Below, piece by piece: positions 16,626 to 25,246 of a DNA stretch of 64,000 bases (positions are counted from its first letter, which is position 1; every line of letters starts with the position of its first letter). This stretch comes from Cryobacterium glaciale. GTDB lineage: Bacteria > Actinomycetota > Actinomycetes > Actinomycetales > Microbacteriaceae. The notes beneath the pieces were generated by a model. That model was not told the DNA's origin and searched no databases. It saw only the letters and a list, made by a program, of their open reading frames with translations. Location: positions 248,001-312,000 of the forward strand of contig NZ_SOEY01000028.1 in NCBI RefSeq assembly GCF_004402535.1. The letters run 5' to 3'. The translations under genes were made by a program, and so were the position numbers.

Positions 16626-18777
16626 CGGCGCCTGCTTTCACGAGTGCACGCACTCGAACGGTGGTCTTCTTGAATTCGGGCATGCCGCTGATCGGATCGG
16701 TCTCGTCGTCGGTCAGCAGGTTAGCGCGCTGGTCGCCACTGAAGTGGAACGGCAGGAAGACCGTGTCCAAGCGGATGTCCGTGCTCACCTGGGCCCGGCA
16801 GCGCACCGTGCCGCGGTCGTTGCTGACCTCGACCCAGGCCTCGTCGCTGATGCCGAGCTGCTCGGCAGTGGCCGGGTGCAGCTGCAGGCGGGCGTCGGGC
16901 TGGGCGTCGGAGAGCTCCCGCACCCGCCGGGTCTGGGTGCCGCTCTGGTAATGCTCGAGCAGACGGCCGGTGATCAGGGTCAGCGTGCCGCCGACCTGGG
17001 CGGGCGTGCCGAGACGTCGTGCCGTGACGGCCACCAGGCGGGCCAGGCCGTCGGGGTGGGCGAACCTGTCGAGAAACAGTCGGGGCGTACCGGTCGACCC
17101 GACCGGGTACGGCCAGAAGGCCGGTTCCTCGGTGTCGAGCAGGGCATAGCTCAGGCCGGAATAGTCGGCCAGGCCGCCCTCCGACGCCCGGCAGAGTTCG
17201 TCGAACACCTCGCTGGCCTGGGCGCTGAAGGTACCAGCGGAGCCCAGCCGGCGGGCCAGCTCCTGCCAGATCCACAGTTCGCTGCGCACGCCGTTTGGCG
17301 CGTCGACGGCACGGCGGCGACGGATCACGCGCCCCTCGAGCGAGGTCATCGTGCCTTCTTCCTCTGCCCACTGGGTCACGGGCAGGACGACGTCGGCGAG
17401 CACCGCGGTTTCGGAGAAGAAGAAGTCGGCCACGACCAGAAAGTCGAGGGTTTTCAGGGCGGCACGCACCCGGTCGGCGTTCGGCGCGGAGACGACGACG
17501 TTAGAACCGTGCACGAGCAGGCAGCGGATGCCGCCCGGCTCCCCCAACGCGCTCAGCAGCTCGACTGCGGGCAGGCCGACGCCGGGCAGGCTGTCGGGGT
17601 CGACACCCCAGACCCCGGCGACGTGGGCACGGGCGGTGGGGTCGGAGATCTTGCGGTAGCCGGGCAGCTGGTCGCACTTCTGCCCGTGTTCGCGACCGCC
17701 CTGCCCGTTGCCCTGGCCGGTGAGGGTGCCATAGCCGGAGTGCGTCGTGCCGACGAGGCCGAGCAGGAGGCTGAGATTGATTGCCGCGGTGGCCGTGTCG
17801 GTGCCGTCGGCATGCTGTTCGACGCCGCGTCCGGTGAGGATATAGGTGCCGTTACCGGTCGCTTTTCCGCGTGCAGCCCCGGCCGCGAGGCGGCGGGCCA
17901 GTTCGCGCAGCTGCCAGACCGGAACGCCGGTGTGTTCCTGCACTCTGGTCGGCCACCACTGGCTCACGCTCCGGCGCACCGCGTCGAACCCGGTGGTGCG
18001 GGCTTCGAGGTAATCCAGGTCGGCGAGCTTCTCGGCGATGACGATGTGGGCCAGGCCGAGCAGCAGCACGAGGTCGCTGCCCGGGGTCGGCTGCACGTGC
18101 ATGCCGGCGCCGTCGTCGGTGAGCCGGGCGGTCGCGGTGCGGCGGGGGTCGACGACCACGAGTCCGCCAGCGGCGCGGGCGCCCTCGAGGTGACCGATGA
18201 ACGGCGGCATGGTCTGCGCCACGTTGGAGCCGAGAATGAGGATGGTGTCGGCCGCGTCGAGCTCGTCGACCCGAAACGGCAGCCCCCGGTCGAGGCCGAA
18301 GGCCCGGTTGCCGGCGGCTGCAGCGCTCGACATGCAGAAGCGGCCGTTGTAGTCGATGCGGCTGGAGCGAAGCGCCACCCGGGTGAACTTGCCGAGCTGG
18401 TAGGCCTTCTCGTTGGTGAGTCCGCCGCCACCGAACACGCCGACCGCGTCGGCCCCGAATCCGGCGCGGGTCTCGTGCAGCTTCGCGGCAACGAGGTCGA
18501 GCGCGTCGCTCCAGGACGCCGGCTCGAAGGTGCCGTCCACCTGCCGCAGCAGCGGTTCGAGGATGCGGTCAGGCGAGACGAGGAGTTCGGCGGCGGTCCA
18601 GCCTTTCTTGCACAGGCCGCCCCGGTTGGTCGGGAAGGCCCGGCCGGCGACCGTCACCGCGCCGGCCCGCACCGTGGCTACCGGCGCAGCGACGCTGTCA
18701 GCATCCGCTGTGGTGGTACTGAGCGTCATCGCGCACTGCAGGGCGCAGTACGGGCAGTGGGTTCGGGTGCCGCTCAA
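16618..18777 (-). CDS. nasA: Assimilatory nitrate reductase, molybdopterin catalytic subunit
   Basis: Reduces nitrate to nitrite in the cytoplasm. About 719 aa. The N-terminal [4Fe-4S] motif is CPYCALQCAM with the fourth Cys in GGLCKKG. Bis-MGD blocks include GGGGLTNEKAYQLGKF, RIDYNGRFCMSSA (Cys as likely Mo ligand), NVAQTMPPF and GQGNGQGGREHGQK. The C-terminal MopB_CT domain has LITGRLLEHYQSGTQTRR. The start is probably TTG 18777, giving MSGTRTHCPYC, 7 bp after the narK stop; ATG 18843 would overlap narK by 59 bp and lacks family similarity. Middle gene of the narK operon. Confidence 0.9.
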   Translation of the reverse strand: MSGTRTHCPYCALQCAMTLSTTTADADSVAAPVATVRAGAVTVAGRAFPTNRGGLCKKGWTAAELLVSPDRILEPLLRQVDGTFEPASWSDALDLVAAKLHETRAGFGADAVGVFGGGGLTNEKAYQLGKFTRVALRSSRIDYNGRFCMSSAAAAGNRAFGLDRGLPFRVDELDAADTILILGSNVAQTMPPFIGHLEGARAAGGLVVVDPRRTATARLTDDGAGMHVQPTPGSDLVLLLGLAHIVIAEKLADLDYLEARTTGFDAVRRSVSQWWPTRVQEHTGVPVWQLRELARRLAAGAARGKATGNGTYILTGRGVEQHADGTDTATAAINLSLLLGLVGTTHSGYGTLTGQGNGQGGREHGQKCDQLPGYRKISDPTARAHVAGVWGVDPDSLPGVGLPAVELLSALGEPGGIRCLLVHGSNVVVSAPNADRVRAALKTLDFLVVADFFFSETAVLADVVLPVTQWAEEEGTMTSLEGRVIRRRRAVDAPNGVRSELWIWQELARRLGSAGTFSAQASEVFDELCRASEGGLADYSGLSYALLDTEEPAFWPYPVGSTGTPRLFLDRFAHPDGLARLVAVTARRLGTPAQVGGTLTLITGRLLEHYQSGTQTRRVRELSDAQPDARLQLHPATAEQLGISDEAWVEVSNDRGTVRCRAQVSTDIRLDTVFLPFHFSGDQRANLLTDDETDPISGMPEFKKTTVRVRALVKAGADV

Positions 18778-18784
18778 CGGATGC

Positions 18785-20191
18785 CTAGATTTTCTGGCCG
18801 GCGACGGAGGAACCGCGGCGCAGGTAGACGAAGGCGGTGACACACATCATGACAACATAAGCGATCGCAAAGGCGTAGATGGCACTGGAATAGTCGCCGG
18901 TGCTGGTCTTGGAGAAGCCGAGTACCTGCGGGATGATGAACCCGCCGTAGGCGCCGACGGCAGAGATGAGGCCGAGGGCCGCAGCCGTTTTGCGCTGCGT
19001 GTTGACGTCACCCGAGTTCTGGTGGGCATTTTTCACCCCACTGCGAGCCGAGAACACGCTCGGGATCATGCGGTAGGTCGAGCCGTTGCCGATTCCGGTG
19101 GCGACGAAGATGAGCAGGAAACTGCCGAGGAACGCCCAGAAGTTGCCGAGCGGCAGCACCGCGACGACCACGAGCGCGCCGACGGCCATCACGCCGAAGG
19201 CGGCGACGGTGACGGATGCCCCGCCGAAGCGGTCGGCCAGGCGTCCGCCGGCCGGACGGGCCAGCGAACCGACCAGGGCGCCGATGAAGGCGAGCGACAG
19301 GGAGGCGGACGCGACCTGGAAGGTGGAGTACGCCGGGAACTGGTCGGCGATGAGCTTGGGGAACACGCTCGCGAAGCCGATGAAGGAGCCGAAGGTGCCG
19401 ATGTAGAGCACGGCGAGAATCCAGAAGTGCGGTTCCTTGATCGCGGCGATCGACCCGGCAAAGTCGGCCTTGGCGTTGGTGAGGTTGTCCATATACTTCC
19501 AGGCGCCCCACATGGCGACGAGGATGAACGGGATCCAGAACCAGCCGGCGAAAGAGATGTTCAAGGTTCCGACGGCGCCGAGGGTGATCACGATCGGCAC
19601 GATGAGCTGGGCCATCGAAGCGCCGAGGTTGCCGCCGGCAGCGTTCAGGCCGAGCGCGTAGCCCTTCTGGCTCTGCGGGTAGAAGTAGGTGATGTTCGAC
19701 ATCGAGCTGGCGAAGTTACCGCCGCCGAAGCCGGCGAGCGCGGCGACGAACAGCATCACACCGAACGGGGTGTCGGGGTTGCCGACGCAGAAGCCGAGGG
19801 CGATCGACGGGATCAGCAGCAGCCCGGCCGAGATGATGGTCCAGTTGCGGCCACCGAACCTGGGCACCATGAAGGTGTACGGAAAACGCAGGGTCGCGCC
19901 GACGAGGCTCGGCATCGAGATGAGCCAGAACACCTCCGTGGTGGAGAAGGTGAAGCCGGCGGCCGGAAGCGACACGACGACGATGCTCCACAGCTGCCAG
20001 ACCACGAAGCCGAGGAACTCGGCGAAGATCGACCATTTGAGGTTGCGGGCGGCGATGAGCTTGCCGCCCTGTTCCCACTGGCGCTTGTTCTCGGGGTTCC
20101 AATTGTCGATCCAGCGTCCCGGACGGTGCACGAGCACCGCCGAATCGGTATCGATCAGGTTCGGTGCTGATTCAACGGTGCTGGATGTCAT
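18785..20191 (-). CDS. narK: Nitrate/nitrite MFS transporter NarK
   Basis: Twelve-helix major facilitator of the nitrate/nitrite porter family, 468 aa. Signatures are GFGGGNFASSMSNITYFYP and GLNAAGGNLGASMAQ, which line the anion path, and ARPAGGRLADRFGG between helices. ATG 20191 has GAGGGG six bases upstream; a longer frame to 20239 is rejected. It leads the operon narK-nasA-electron transfer subunit and brings in nitrate for assimilation. An 11-bp phased repeat about 100 bp upstream may bind a nitrogen regulator. Confidence 0.93.
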   Translation of the reverse strand: MTSSTVESAPNLIDTDSAVLVHRPGRWIDNWNPENKRQWEQGGKLIAARNLKWSIFAEFLGFVVWQLWSIVVVSLPAAGFTFSTTEVFWLISMPSLVGATLRFPYTFMVPRFGGRNWTIISAGLLLIPSIALGFCVGNPDTPFGVMLFVAALAGFGGGNFASSMSNITYFYPQSQKGYALGLNAAGGNLGASMAQLIVPIVITLGAVGTLNISFAGWFWIPFILVAMWGAWKYMDNLTNAKADFAGSIAAIKEPHFWILAVLYIGTFGSFIGFASVFPKLIADQFPAYSTFQVASASLSLAFIGALVGSLARPAGGRLADRFGGASVTVAAFGVMAVGALVVVAVLPLGNFWAFLGSFLLIFVATGIGNGSTYRMIPSVFSARSGVKNAHQNSGDVNTQRKTAAALGLISAVGAYGGFIIPQVLGFSKTSTGDYSSAIYAFAIAYVVMMCVTAFVYLRRGSSVAGQKI

Positions 20192-20284
20192 CGAAGTCCC
20201 CTCGGGATGAAACGGCAGGCAGCCCAAGCGGCTGGCCATGACTTCGACGTTAGCCAGCGCGTGTTTCCGGCAACCGTGACACCC

Positions 20285-20311
20285 GTTACCTTTCGATCAC
20301 CAGATGATCAC
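20285..20311 (-). promoter_or_regulatory. Candidate GlnR/NnaR-type operator upstream of narK
   Basis: Read on the minus strand: GTGAT-N6-GTGAT-N6-GTAAC, with half sites starting exactly 11 bp apart (plus-strand 20307, 20296, 20285). Actinobacterial GlnR sites follow a GTnAC/GaAAC pattern with N6 spacing. The match is partial and is inference. Confidence 0.4.
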
Positions 20312-20445
20312 AGGCCGTTCGGGGGGGTGTTGGGGCGCTGTTACATGACGGACACAAACCCCTGGTGCGGACGGGCAGCGGATGCTGTGGGTGGCAGACT
20401 TAGACAACCCGCGCTTACGTATTCCTCTGTTTGAAAGGCCCGCAC

Positions 20446-21231
20446 ATGACGATCACCGCCGCCGCCGACGGTTCTGCCCTCGGAAACCCCGGACCGGCCG
20501 GTTGGGCCTGGTACGTCGACGATTCCTGCTGGTCGGCCGGCGGCTGGAAGCACGCGACCAACAACCAGGGTGAGCTGAAGGCCGTGCTCGAGCTGTTCCG
20601 GGCCACCGCGCACCTCGACGACGACCTGCTCATACTGTGCGACAGCCAGTATGTGATCAATTCGGTGACGAAGTGGATGAGGGGCTGGAAGGCCAAGGGC
20701 TGGCGCAAGGGTGACGGCAAGCCGGTGATGAACCTGGACTTGCTCAAGGAGATCGACGAGGCCATCGCCGGGCGTCGGTACCGGTTCGAATGGGTGAAGG
20801 GTCACGTCGGGCATCCGCTCAACGAGGCCGCCGATGTGCGCGCGCGCGGTGCGGCCGAGGCGTTCCAGCGCGGGCGGCCGGCGCCGGCCGGACCGGGTTT
20901 TCGCGGCGGCCAGGCGGCAGCTGAACCTGCGGTTCCCTCGCGGGCGGCGGCATCCGCTGGGCACAGCGCGTCAGCCCCGACGACGGAGCGCGTCACCGAA
21001 CGGGCCGGCGTCTACGCGCACGATGAACTGTTCTCGCTCGACGACCTTGGCGACGACTTCGGCGAGGATCACCGCGACCTGACCGACCCGCACGGCCCTG
21101 ACGCGACGCGCAGTGACGGGGAGCTGCACCGGGTCACGCTGTCGCTCAGCGCCGAGGAACACCGACGGGTGCTGCAGCGGGCCACGGCCGGCGGAGTGAC
21201 CGTCGAGGAGTACCTGCGCGGCCTGATCTGA
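20446..21231 (+). CDS. rnhA: Ribonuclease HI with a C-terminal extension
   Basis: Cleaves RNA in RNA-DNA hybrids. The first 140 residues are RNase HI with the catalytic residues Asp8, Glu43, Asp66 and Asp130, plus the basic handle WMRGWKAKGWRKG. The remaining 120 residues are not part of the standard enzyme: a Pro/Ala-rich linker, an acidic stretch (SLDDLGDDFGEDHRD) and a compact end HRVTLSLSAEEHRRVLQRAT to VEEYLRGLI that looks like a ribbon-helix-helix module. ATG 20446 has GAAAGG seven bases upstream. Divergent from narK. Confidence 0.92.
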   Translation: MTITAAADGSALGNPGPAGWAWYVDDSCWSAGGWKHATNNQGELKAVLELFRATAHLDDDLLILCDSQYVINSVTKWMRGWKAKGWRKGDGKPVMNLDLLKEIDEAIAGRRYRFEWVKGHVGHPLNEAADVRARGAAEAFQRGRPAPAGPGFRGGQAAAEPAVPSRAAASAGHSASAPTTERVTERAGVYAHDELFSLDDLGDDFGEDHRDLTDPHGPDATRSDGELHRVTLSLSAEEHRRVLQRATAGGVTVEEYLRGLI

Positions 21232-21233
21232 GG

Positions 21234-22472
21234 TTAGCGCACCCCGATGAGAGACCGCAGGCCGAATTCGGAGACGATGGGAATGCCGTAGTCGCGGGCT
21301 TTACCGGTCTTCCCGGTGACCGACTCCGGGTCGGCGGCAACGAGCAGGCGGGTGCGCAGGGTGACCGCCGTACCGAGCGAGAGGCCGCGAGCGACCAGTT
21401 CCCGGCCCCAGTCGGAGCGGGCGCGGGCCATTTCACCGGTCAGCACCACGATGTCGCCCTGTTCCAGCAGCACCGTGTCGATCGAGGCGATCAGCGGGCG
21501 CGCGATCGATGACGGTGCCGCCAGCGCGGCGGCGGTGCCCGCGGGGGCGATGTCGAGCATGCGGGCGACCGCGATCAGGTCGGCGGAATCCGCGACGCTG
21601 AGGGCGCCGTTGCACCGGGCCACTCGCACCAGGTCGTCAAAGTACCGCTGGTGCAGGATGGCACAATCGGCCACAGTGATGCCGCTCAATTCGGCCAGAA
21701 TGTGAAGTTCTCGCGTTTGGCCAGGCGAGCACACCCGATCGAGCAGGCACAGGTCGAGCAGGGCGAGATAGTCGAGGTGTTCTTCCGGGCCGGTGTAATC
21801 GGGAAGTTTCACGGCCGCCCTGGCCAGGAAGCTCGGGGTCGGCACGGCGTCGATTGTCGTCGACGGGTCGCGCTGCACCCACTGGGCGGCGCTGGCGCCC
21901 GCCATTCTCGGCCAGTCGCACTGCTCGGCCCGATCGAGGGCGTTGATCCACGGTGCCGCGCTGGGCGAGCCGTGCACGTATGCTGCCAACAGGCTGGCAC
22001 ACGCCACTGCCTGCGCCAACGCGCCGGGGCCGGGCTCGATCTCGATATCGTAGGCCGCGCAACAATCGATGAGCAGCCGGCCGGCTCCCGGCAGGTAGCT
22101 GCGAGCCAGGTGCATGGTGCAGACCGCCTCGAGTCCACGCCCGGGGGCATACCCGATCAGTTCAAACTCGCGCATCAGAAATCCGGTGACGAACTGGGCG
22201 TTGTGGGTCACCAACACCCGGCCGCGCAGCAGGTCGACCAGACGTGGTGCGATCTGCTCAAAGGTCGGCGCTCGCAGCAGCTCAGCAGTGCTGACGCCAT
22301 GGCCAGCCACATCACCGGCGTTGCTGCCGGGATTAATGACGGTCTGCCAACGGGCAGAAATGTGACCACCCACGTCGAGGTGCACCACGGCGATCTCGAC
22401 GACCCGGTCCCGCTGATACGGGAACAGTCCGGTGGTTTTCAAACATATAACGGCGTATCCACGTTCGGGCAT
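21234..22472 (-). CDS. DnaQ-like exonuclease-fold protein with BRCT domain, catalytic residues lost
   Basis: 412 aa. Residues 5-165 follow the DEDDh exonuclease (DNA Pol III epsilon-like) layout: GYAVICLKTTG, VVEIAVVHL, HGVSTAELLRAPTF, VLVTHNAQFVTGFL, GALAQAVACASLLAAY. The expected acids are gone: D-x-E of Exo I is Cys10/Lys12, the Exo II Asp is Val95, and the Exo III His and Asp are Pro149 and Gln154. The last 85 residues look like a BRCT domain (GDIVVLTGEMARARSDWGRE, LVAADPESVTGKTGKARDYG). ATG 22472 has GGAG eight bases upstream. It may be a non-catalytic DNA-binding or scaffold protein. Converges with rnhA, 2 bp between stops. Confidence 0.8.
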   Translation of the reverse strand: MPERGYAVICLKTTGLFPYQRDRVVEIAVVHLDVGGHISARWQTVINPGSNAGDVAGHGVSTAELLRAPTFEQIAPRLVDLLRGRVLVTHNAQFVTGFLMREFELIGYAPGRGLEAVCTMHLARSYLPGAGRLLIDCCAAYDIEIEPGPGALAQAVACASLLAAYVHGSPSAAPWINALDRAEQCDWPRMAGASAAQWVQRDPSTTIDAVPTPSFLARAAVKLPDYTGPEEHLDYLALLDLCLLDRVCSPGQTRELHILAELSGITVADCAILHQRYFDDLVRVARCNGALSVADSADLIAVARMLDIAPAGTAAALAAPSSIARPLIASIDTVLLEQGDIVVLTGEMARARSDWGRELVARGLSLGTAVTLRTRLLVAADPESVTGKTGKARDYGIPIVSEFGLRSLIGVR

Positions 22473-22895
22473 GGTCACACTCCACAATCTTGTTCTGCGA
22501 AGTTATCCGCAAACCCGTCGCGTTGCGACAACCCGTTCGGGGGCTTGTGGGTATCGCCGCGCACTGCTTAAATGCGCCCTAAATGCCTAGCAGCACCCAG
22601 TACGCCACCGTTCCGTGCTCCCGGTTCGGGATTCAAGCAGTCTGCAGCCTGTCCTACTCCGGACATATGCCGACCGTGATCGCCCCCAACCTGTCAATCC
22701 TTCCGCCCGATCGCGCCCAGAACTGACGGCAAGGTAGAGGTAAAGCCGTACCACGAAGACGCCCAGCCGAGTGGATGCGCACTCGGGCGGAATTGGAATC
22801 TCGCGTGGCCGTGTTGATCTGGCCGTGTTGATCTGGCTGCGTTGATCTGGCTGCTGATCTGGCCGCGTTGATCTGGCCGAATTCGCGACGTGGGC
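22473..22895. other. 423-bp spacer with one tandem repeat
   Basis: Upstream region of the BRCT protein gene and downstream of the HNH gene. Apart from the 14-bp repeat at 22807-22878 I see no coding frame with family similarity, RNA gene or clear terminator. Confidence 0.6.
22807..22878. repeat. 14-bp tandem repeat, five units
   Basis: Units GGCCGTGTTGATCT (22807, 22821), GGCTGCGTTGATCT (22835), a 12-bp unit GGCTGCTGATCT (22849) and GGCCGCGTTGATCT (22861), then GGCC. Non-coding, 18 bp before the HNH stop. Confidence 0.9.
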
Positions 22896-24779
22896 CTACT
22901 TGTCCCAGTTGGGTTGTTCGGTGGGGGTGGCAGCGCGGTGGTGGCTGGCGGGGCGCCAGGTTTGGGTGGGGTCGAAGAGGAGGGGTCCGCGGATCCAGGG
23001 GCGGCCGTCTCTCATGTCGATGTCCCAGCCGGAGGTGTCGATGCTGGCGTGGCCGGCGTTGCAGAGGAGTACGGCGTTGCCGATGTCAGTGGGGCCGCCT
23101 TGGTGCCAGGGGATGACGTGGTGGGCCTGGGTGTAGTGGGGTGGCACGGTGCAGCCGGGGATGACGCAGCCGCCGTCGCGGGCGGCCAGGGCCCGGCGTT
23201 GACTCGCGGTGAAGTACCGGCTGGTGGTGCCGAGGTTGAGGATTTTGCCGGTGTGGCCGAAGAGGATGGGTTGGTAGCCGCCGGCGCAGATGAGTTCGTC
23301 GACTTGTCGGGTGGTGAGGGGGCCGTCGATGCCGTCGATCCAGCCGGCTCCGCGCCCGGCGAGGAGGTCGTTGATGTTGATGTGCACGAGCACCGTCGGT
23401 GCGGCGCCACCCATCGTCGGGGTGCCCGGCTGCCTTGCTGCGGCTTCGAAAACGGCGCGGAGGATGCCGGCGCGCTTCTCACTGATCGACCGGGTGTCAT
23501 CGGGCTGCTGCGGGCAAGGACCGAGCGGGTCCGGCTGGATACTCTCGTCAGCGTCAGCGTCGATCTCGACCGCGTTCTCGCTGGCCGCCGCCTCCTGGTT
23601 GTCGTTGGCGGAGACATCGTTCTGTTCGTTGCCCTCGTTGCCCTCGTGGTTTTCGGTGTTAGTGGGCTCGGTTTCGCGGAATTCGACCGTGGCCCGCGGA
23701 GCGGTGCCGCTGGTGCCGGACACCGGGGTGGTGCTGGCGGGAGCCGGGGTGGCGCCGGGGGTGCTGGCGCCGGGGACGGGGTTGGCCGCCGCGGCGGAGA
23801 GGTAGGCGTCGAAGACGTTGCCGATGATGGCGCGGTCGAGGGTGGTGAACCAGCCGTTGAGGCTGTAGCCGCCGTTGCTCAGGCCGCCGAAGGTGAGCCA
23901 GCTGCGCCGTTCCGCGGAGGTTTCGCCGGGCGCGGTGCCGTCGGGGGCGAGGCGTGCCTGCCACTGAATGCCCTGCTGCCGCAGCAACTCCGGCGCGAAG
24001 GCGATGCCAGCGCCGGGAAGGCCCTCGGTTTCGGGGGTGATCGCGCCGGAGCCGCTCGCGACCAGGGAGCGTTCGACCCGATCGAGGTCCTCGATCAGCA
24101 CGGAGGAGCGCAGGCCGTCGAGTACCTTCACGATCACGCGGGCCTGCTCCACCCCGACTGCTCCGCCCTGCAGTGCCTCGCCCAGAACAGGATAGGTGGG
24201 GTTAAGGGGCCGGCCGAGCAGCATCCGCTCGCCAGCTTTCTCGCCGAGCGCGGCACGCTGGCGCACCTCGGCGCGGGAAAGCCGGGCCAGGGTACAGATC
24301 AGATCCACGCCGCTGCGGCAGCCGAGCCGGCGCGCCAGTGTCGGCGCGGCCAGAGCCGCCGCCGCACCCGCCACGCTCGGAACCATGCCCAGCGCCGCCG
24401 CCGCGTCCGGCAGCACCGACTCCGGTATCACCGACTCCGGTATCACCGACTCCGAACCAGTAGCCTCGGCACCAGCAACCTCCACACCAGCAACCTCCAC
24501 CGCGGCAGTCTGGACAGCGACGGCCCGAGCTGCGGCACTCTTCGCAGCAGCAGCATCGAAATATTCGGAGCGACGCAGCACATCGGTCGTCGAGAGCACC
24601 CGTGCCCCATCGACGATCCGACCCACGCTTTCGAGGGCGAGCAACATGGTCAGGGATTCCTCGTCACCGAGCAACCCGAACGACACCCCGCCCAACGCCG
24701 CCAGCAACAGATCCCTGGCCTGCTCCACCGCCACAATGACGGGATTCGAGCCGGTGCTGCCAGGGTTTTCCATGAACAT
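22896..24779 (-). CDS. DUF222 / HNH endonuclease family protein (13E12-type)
   Basis: 627 aa, the actinobacterial family with an N-terminal DUF222 region and a C-terminal HNH nuclease. The HNH part is CVIPGCTVPPHYTQAHHV, then WHQGGPTDIGNAVLLC and NAGHASID, with the paired cysteines and the AHH core intact. An acidic Asn/Glu-rich linker lies around residues 385-435, and a repeat-encoded Val/Glu/Ser-Pro segment around residues 94-122. ATG 24779 follows AAGGAGG by 11 bases; ATG 24773 is also possible. Such genes occur in many copies in this lineage and may be mobile or defensive; the role is not established. Confidence 0.85.
   Translation of the reverse strand: MFMENPGSTGSNPVIVAVEQARDLLLAALGGVSFGLLGDEESLTMLLALESVGRIVDGARVLSTTDVLRRSEYFDAAAAKSAAARAVAVQTAAVEVAGVEVAGAEATGSESVIPESVIPESVLPDAAAALGMVPSVAGAAAALAAPTLARRLGCRSGVDLICTLARLSRAEVRQRAALGEKAGERMLLGRPLNPTYPVLGEALQGGAVGVEQARVIVKVLDGLRSSVLIEDLDRVERSLVASGSGAITPETEGLPGAGIAFAPELLRQQGIQWQARLAPDGTAPGETSAERRSWLTFGGLSNGGYSLNGWFTTLDRAIIGNVFDAYLSAAAANPVPGASTPGATPAPASTTPVSGTSGTAPRATVEFRETEPTNTENHEGNEGNEQNDVSANDNQEAAASENAVEIDADADESIQPDPLGPCPQQPDDTRSISEKRAGILRAVFEAAARQPGTPTMGGAAPTVLVHININDLLAGRGAGWIDGIDGPLTTRQVDELICAGGYQPILFGHTGKILNLGTTSRYFTASQRRALAARDGGCVIPGCTVPPHYTQAHHVIPWHQGGPTDIGNAVLLCNAGHASIDTSGWDIDMRDGRPWIRGPLLFDPTQTWRPASHHRAATPTEQPNWDK
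24415..24500. repeat. 15-bp tandem repeats inside the DUF222 gene
   Basis: Units ACCGACTCCGGTATC at 24415 and 24430 with a partial third, then ACCAGCAACCTCCAC at 24471 and 24486. All keep the reading frame and encode pentapeptide repeats. Confidence 0.85.
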
Positions 24780-25072
24780 GGGCGCCAGTGCCTCCTTCAC
24801 AACGATTCTACCGCAAATCGAACAGGAAAGCGAGAAAAACTCAACAGGACTAGGAAATCCAAATTTTGCGACCCTGCGCCTGGCTACCAAGAGTTCGAGT
24901 CGAATCCGCTGGGTACCGGGCCCCAGTGCGTTCTTCCGCCGGGAGTATACGGAGCCTCGTTTTGCCGGGTCGAAGTCTTAATCGAATTCTTGTCATTCCC
25001 TGCTTCCGGTGCAGAGCCAGACCCTGCCCTACGGCCAACACGGCGATCCGCAGTACCCGGCCCATATTCTGA

Positions 25073-25104
25073 CCGTGGGCCCAGTTTCCAACCTGGGCCC
25101 ACGG
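25073..25104. repeat. Perfect 12-bp inverted repeat in the divergent spacer
   Basis: CCGTGGGCCCAG, 8-nt loop TTTCCAAC, CTGGGCCCACGG. As no gene ends here, an operator or leader structure is more likely than a terminator. Confidence 0.7.
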
Positions 25105-25167
25105 CCCGGGCCCCGTCCCAGAACTGCAGGCCCGGGCGGCGGGGGCCAACGCGGCCCTCGGCAGCCG

Positions 25168-25219
25168 TTCGCGGCGGGCGTTCGCGGCGGGCGTTCGCGG
25201 CGGGCGTTCGCGGCGGGCG
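25168..25219. repeat. 13-bp tandem repeat, four identical units
   Basis: TTCGCGGCGGGCG repeated at 25168, 25181, 25194 and 25207, ending 27 bp before the MpaB-like start, so it lies in the 5' leader or core promoter. Confidence 0.95.
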
Positions 25220-25246
25220 TCCAGCGAGGCCGGGCTATCATCTTGA

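Larger units (their letters stand above)
24780..25246. other. 467-bp divergent spacer with hairpin and 13-bp repeat
   Basis: Lies between the divergent HNH and MpaB-like genes. It holds a perfect 12-bp inverted repeat (25073-25104) and a four-unit repeat (25168-25219). No coding frame with recognisable similarity was found. Confidence 0.6.

Noticed and set aside
24885-24950. tRNA-like T-arm string (GTTCGAGTCGAATCC)
   Set aside because: The flanking bases do not form a T stem or acceptor stem, so no tRNA can be folded.
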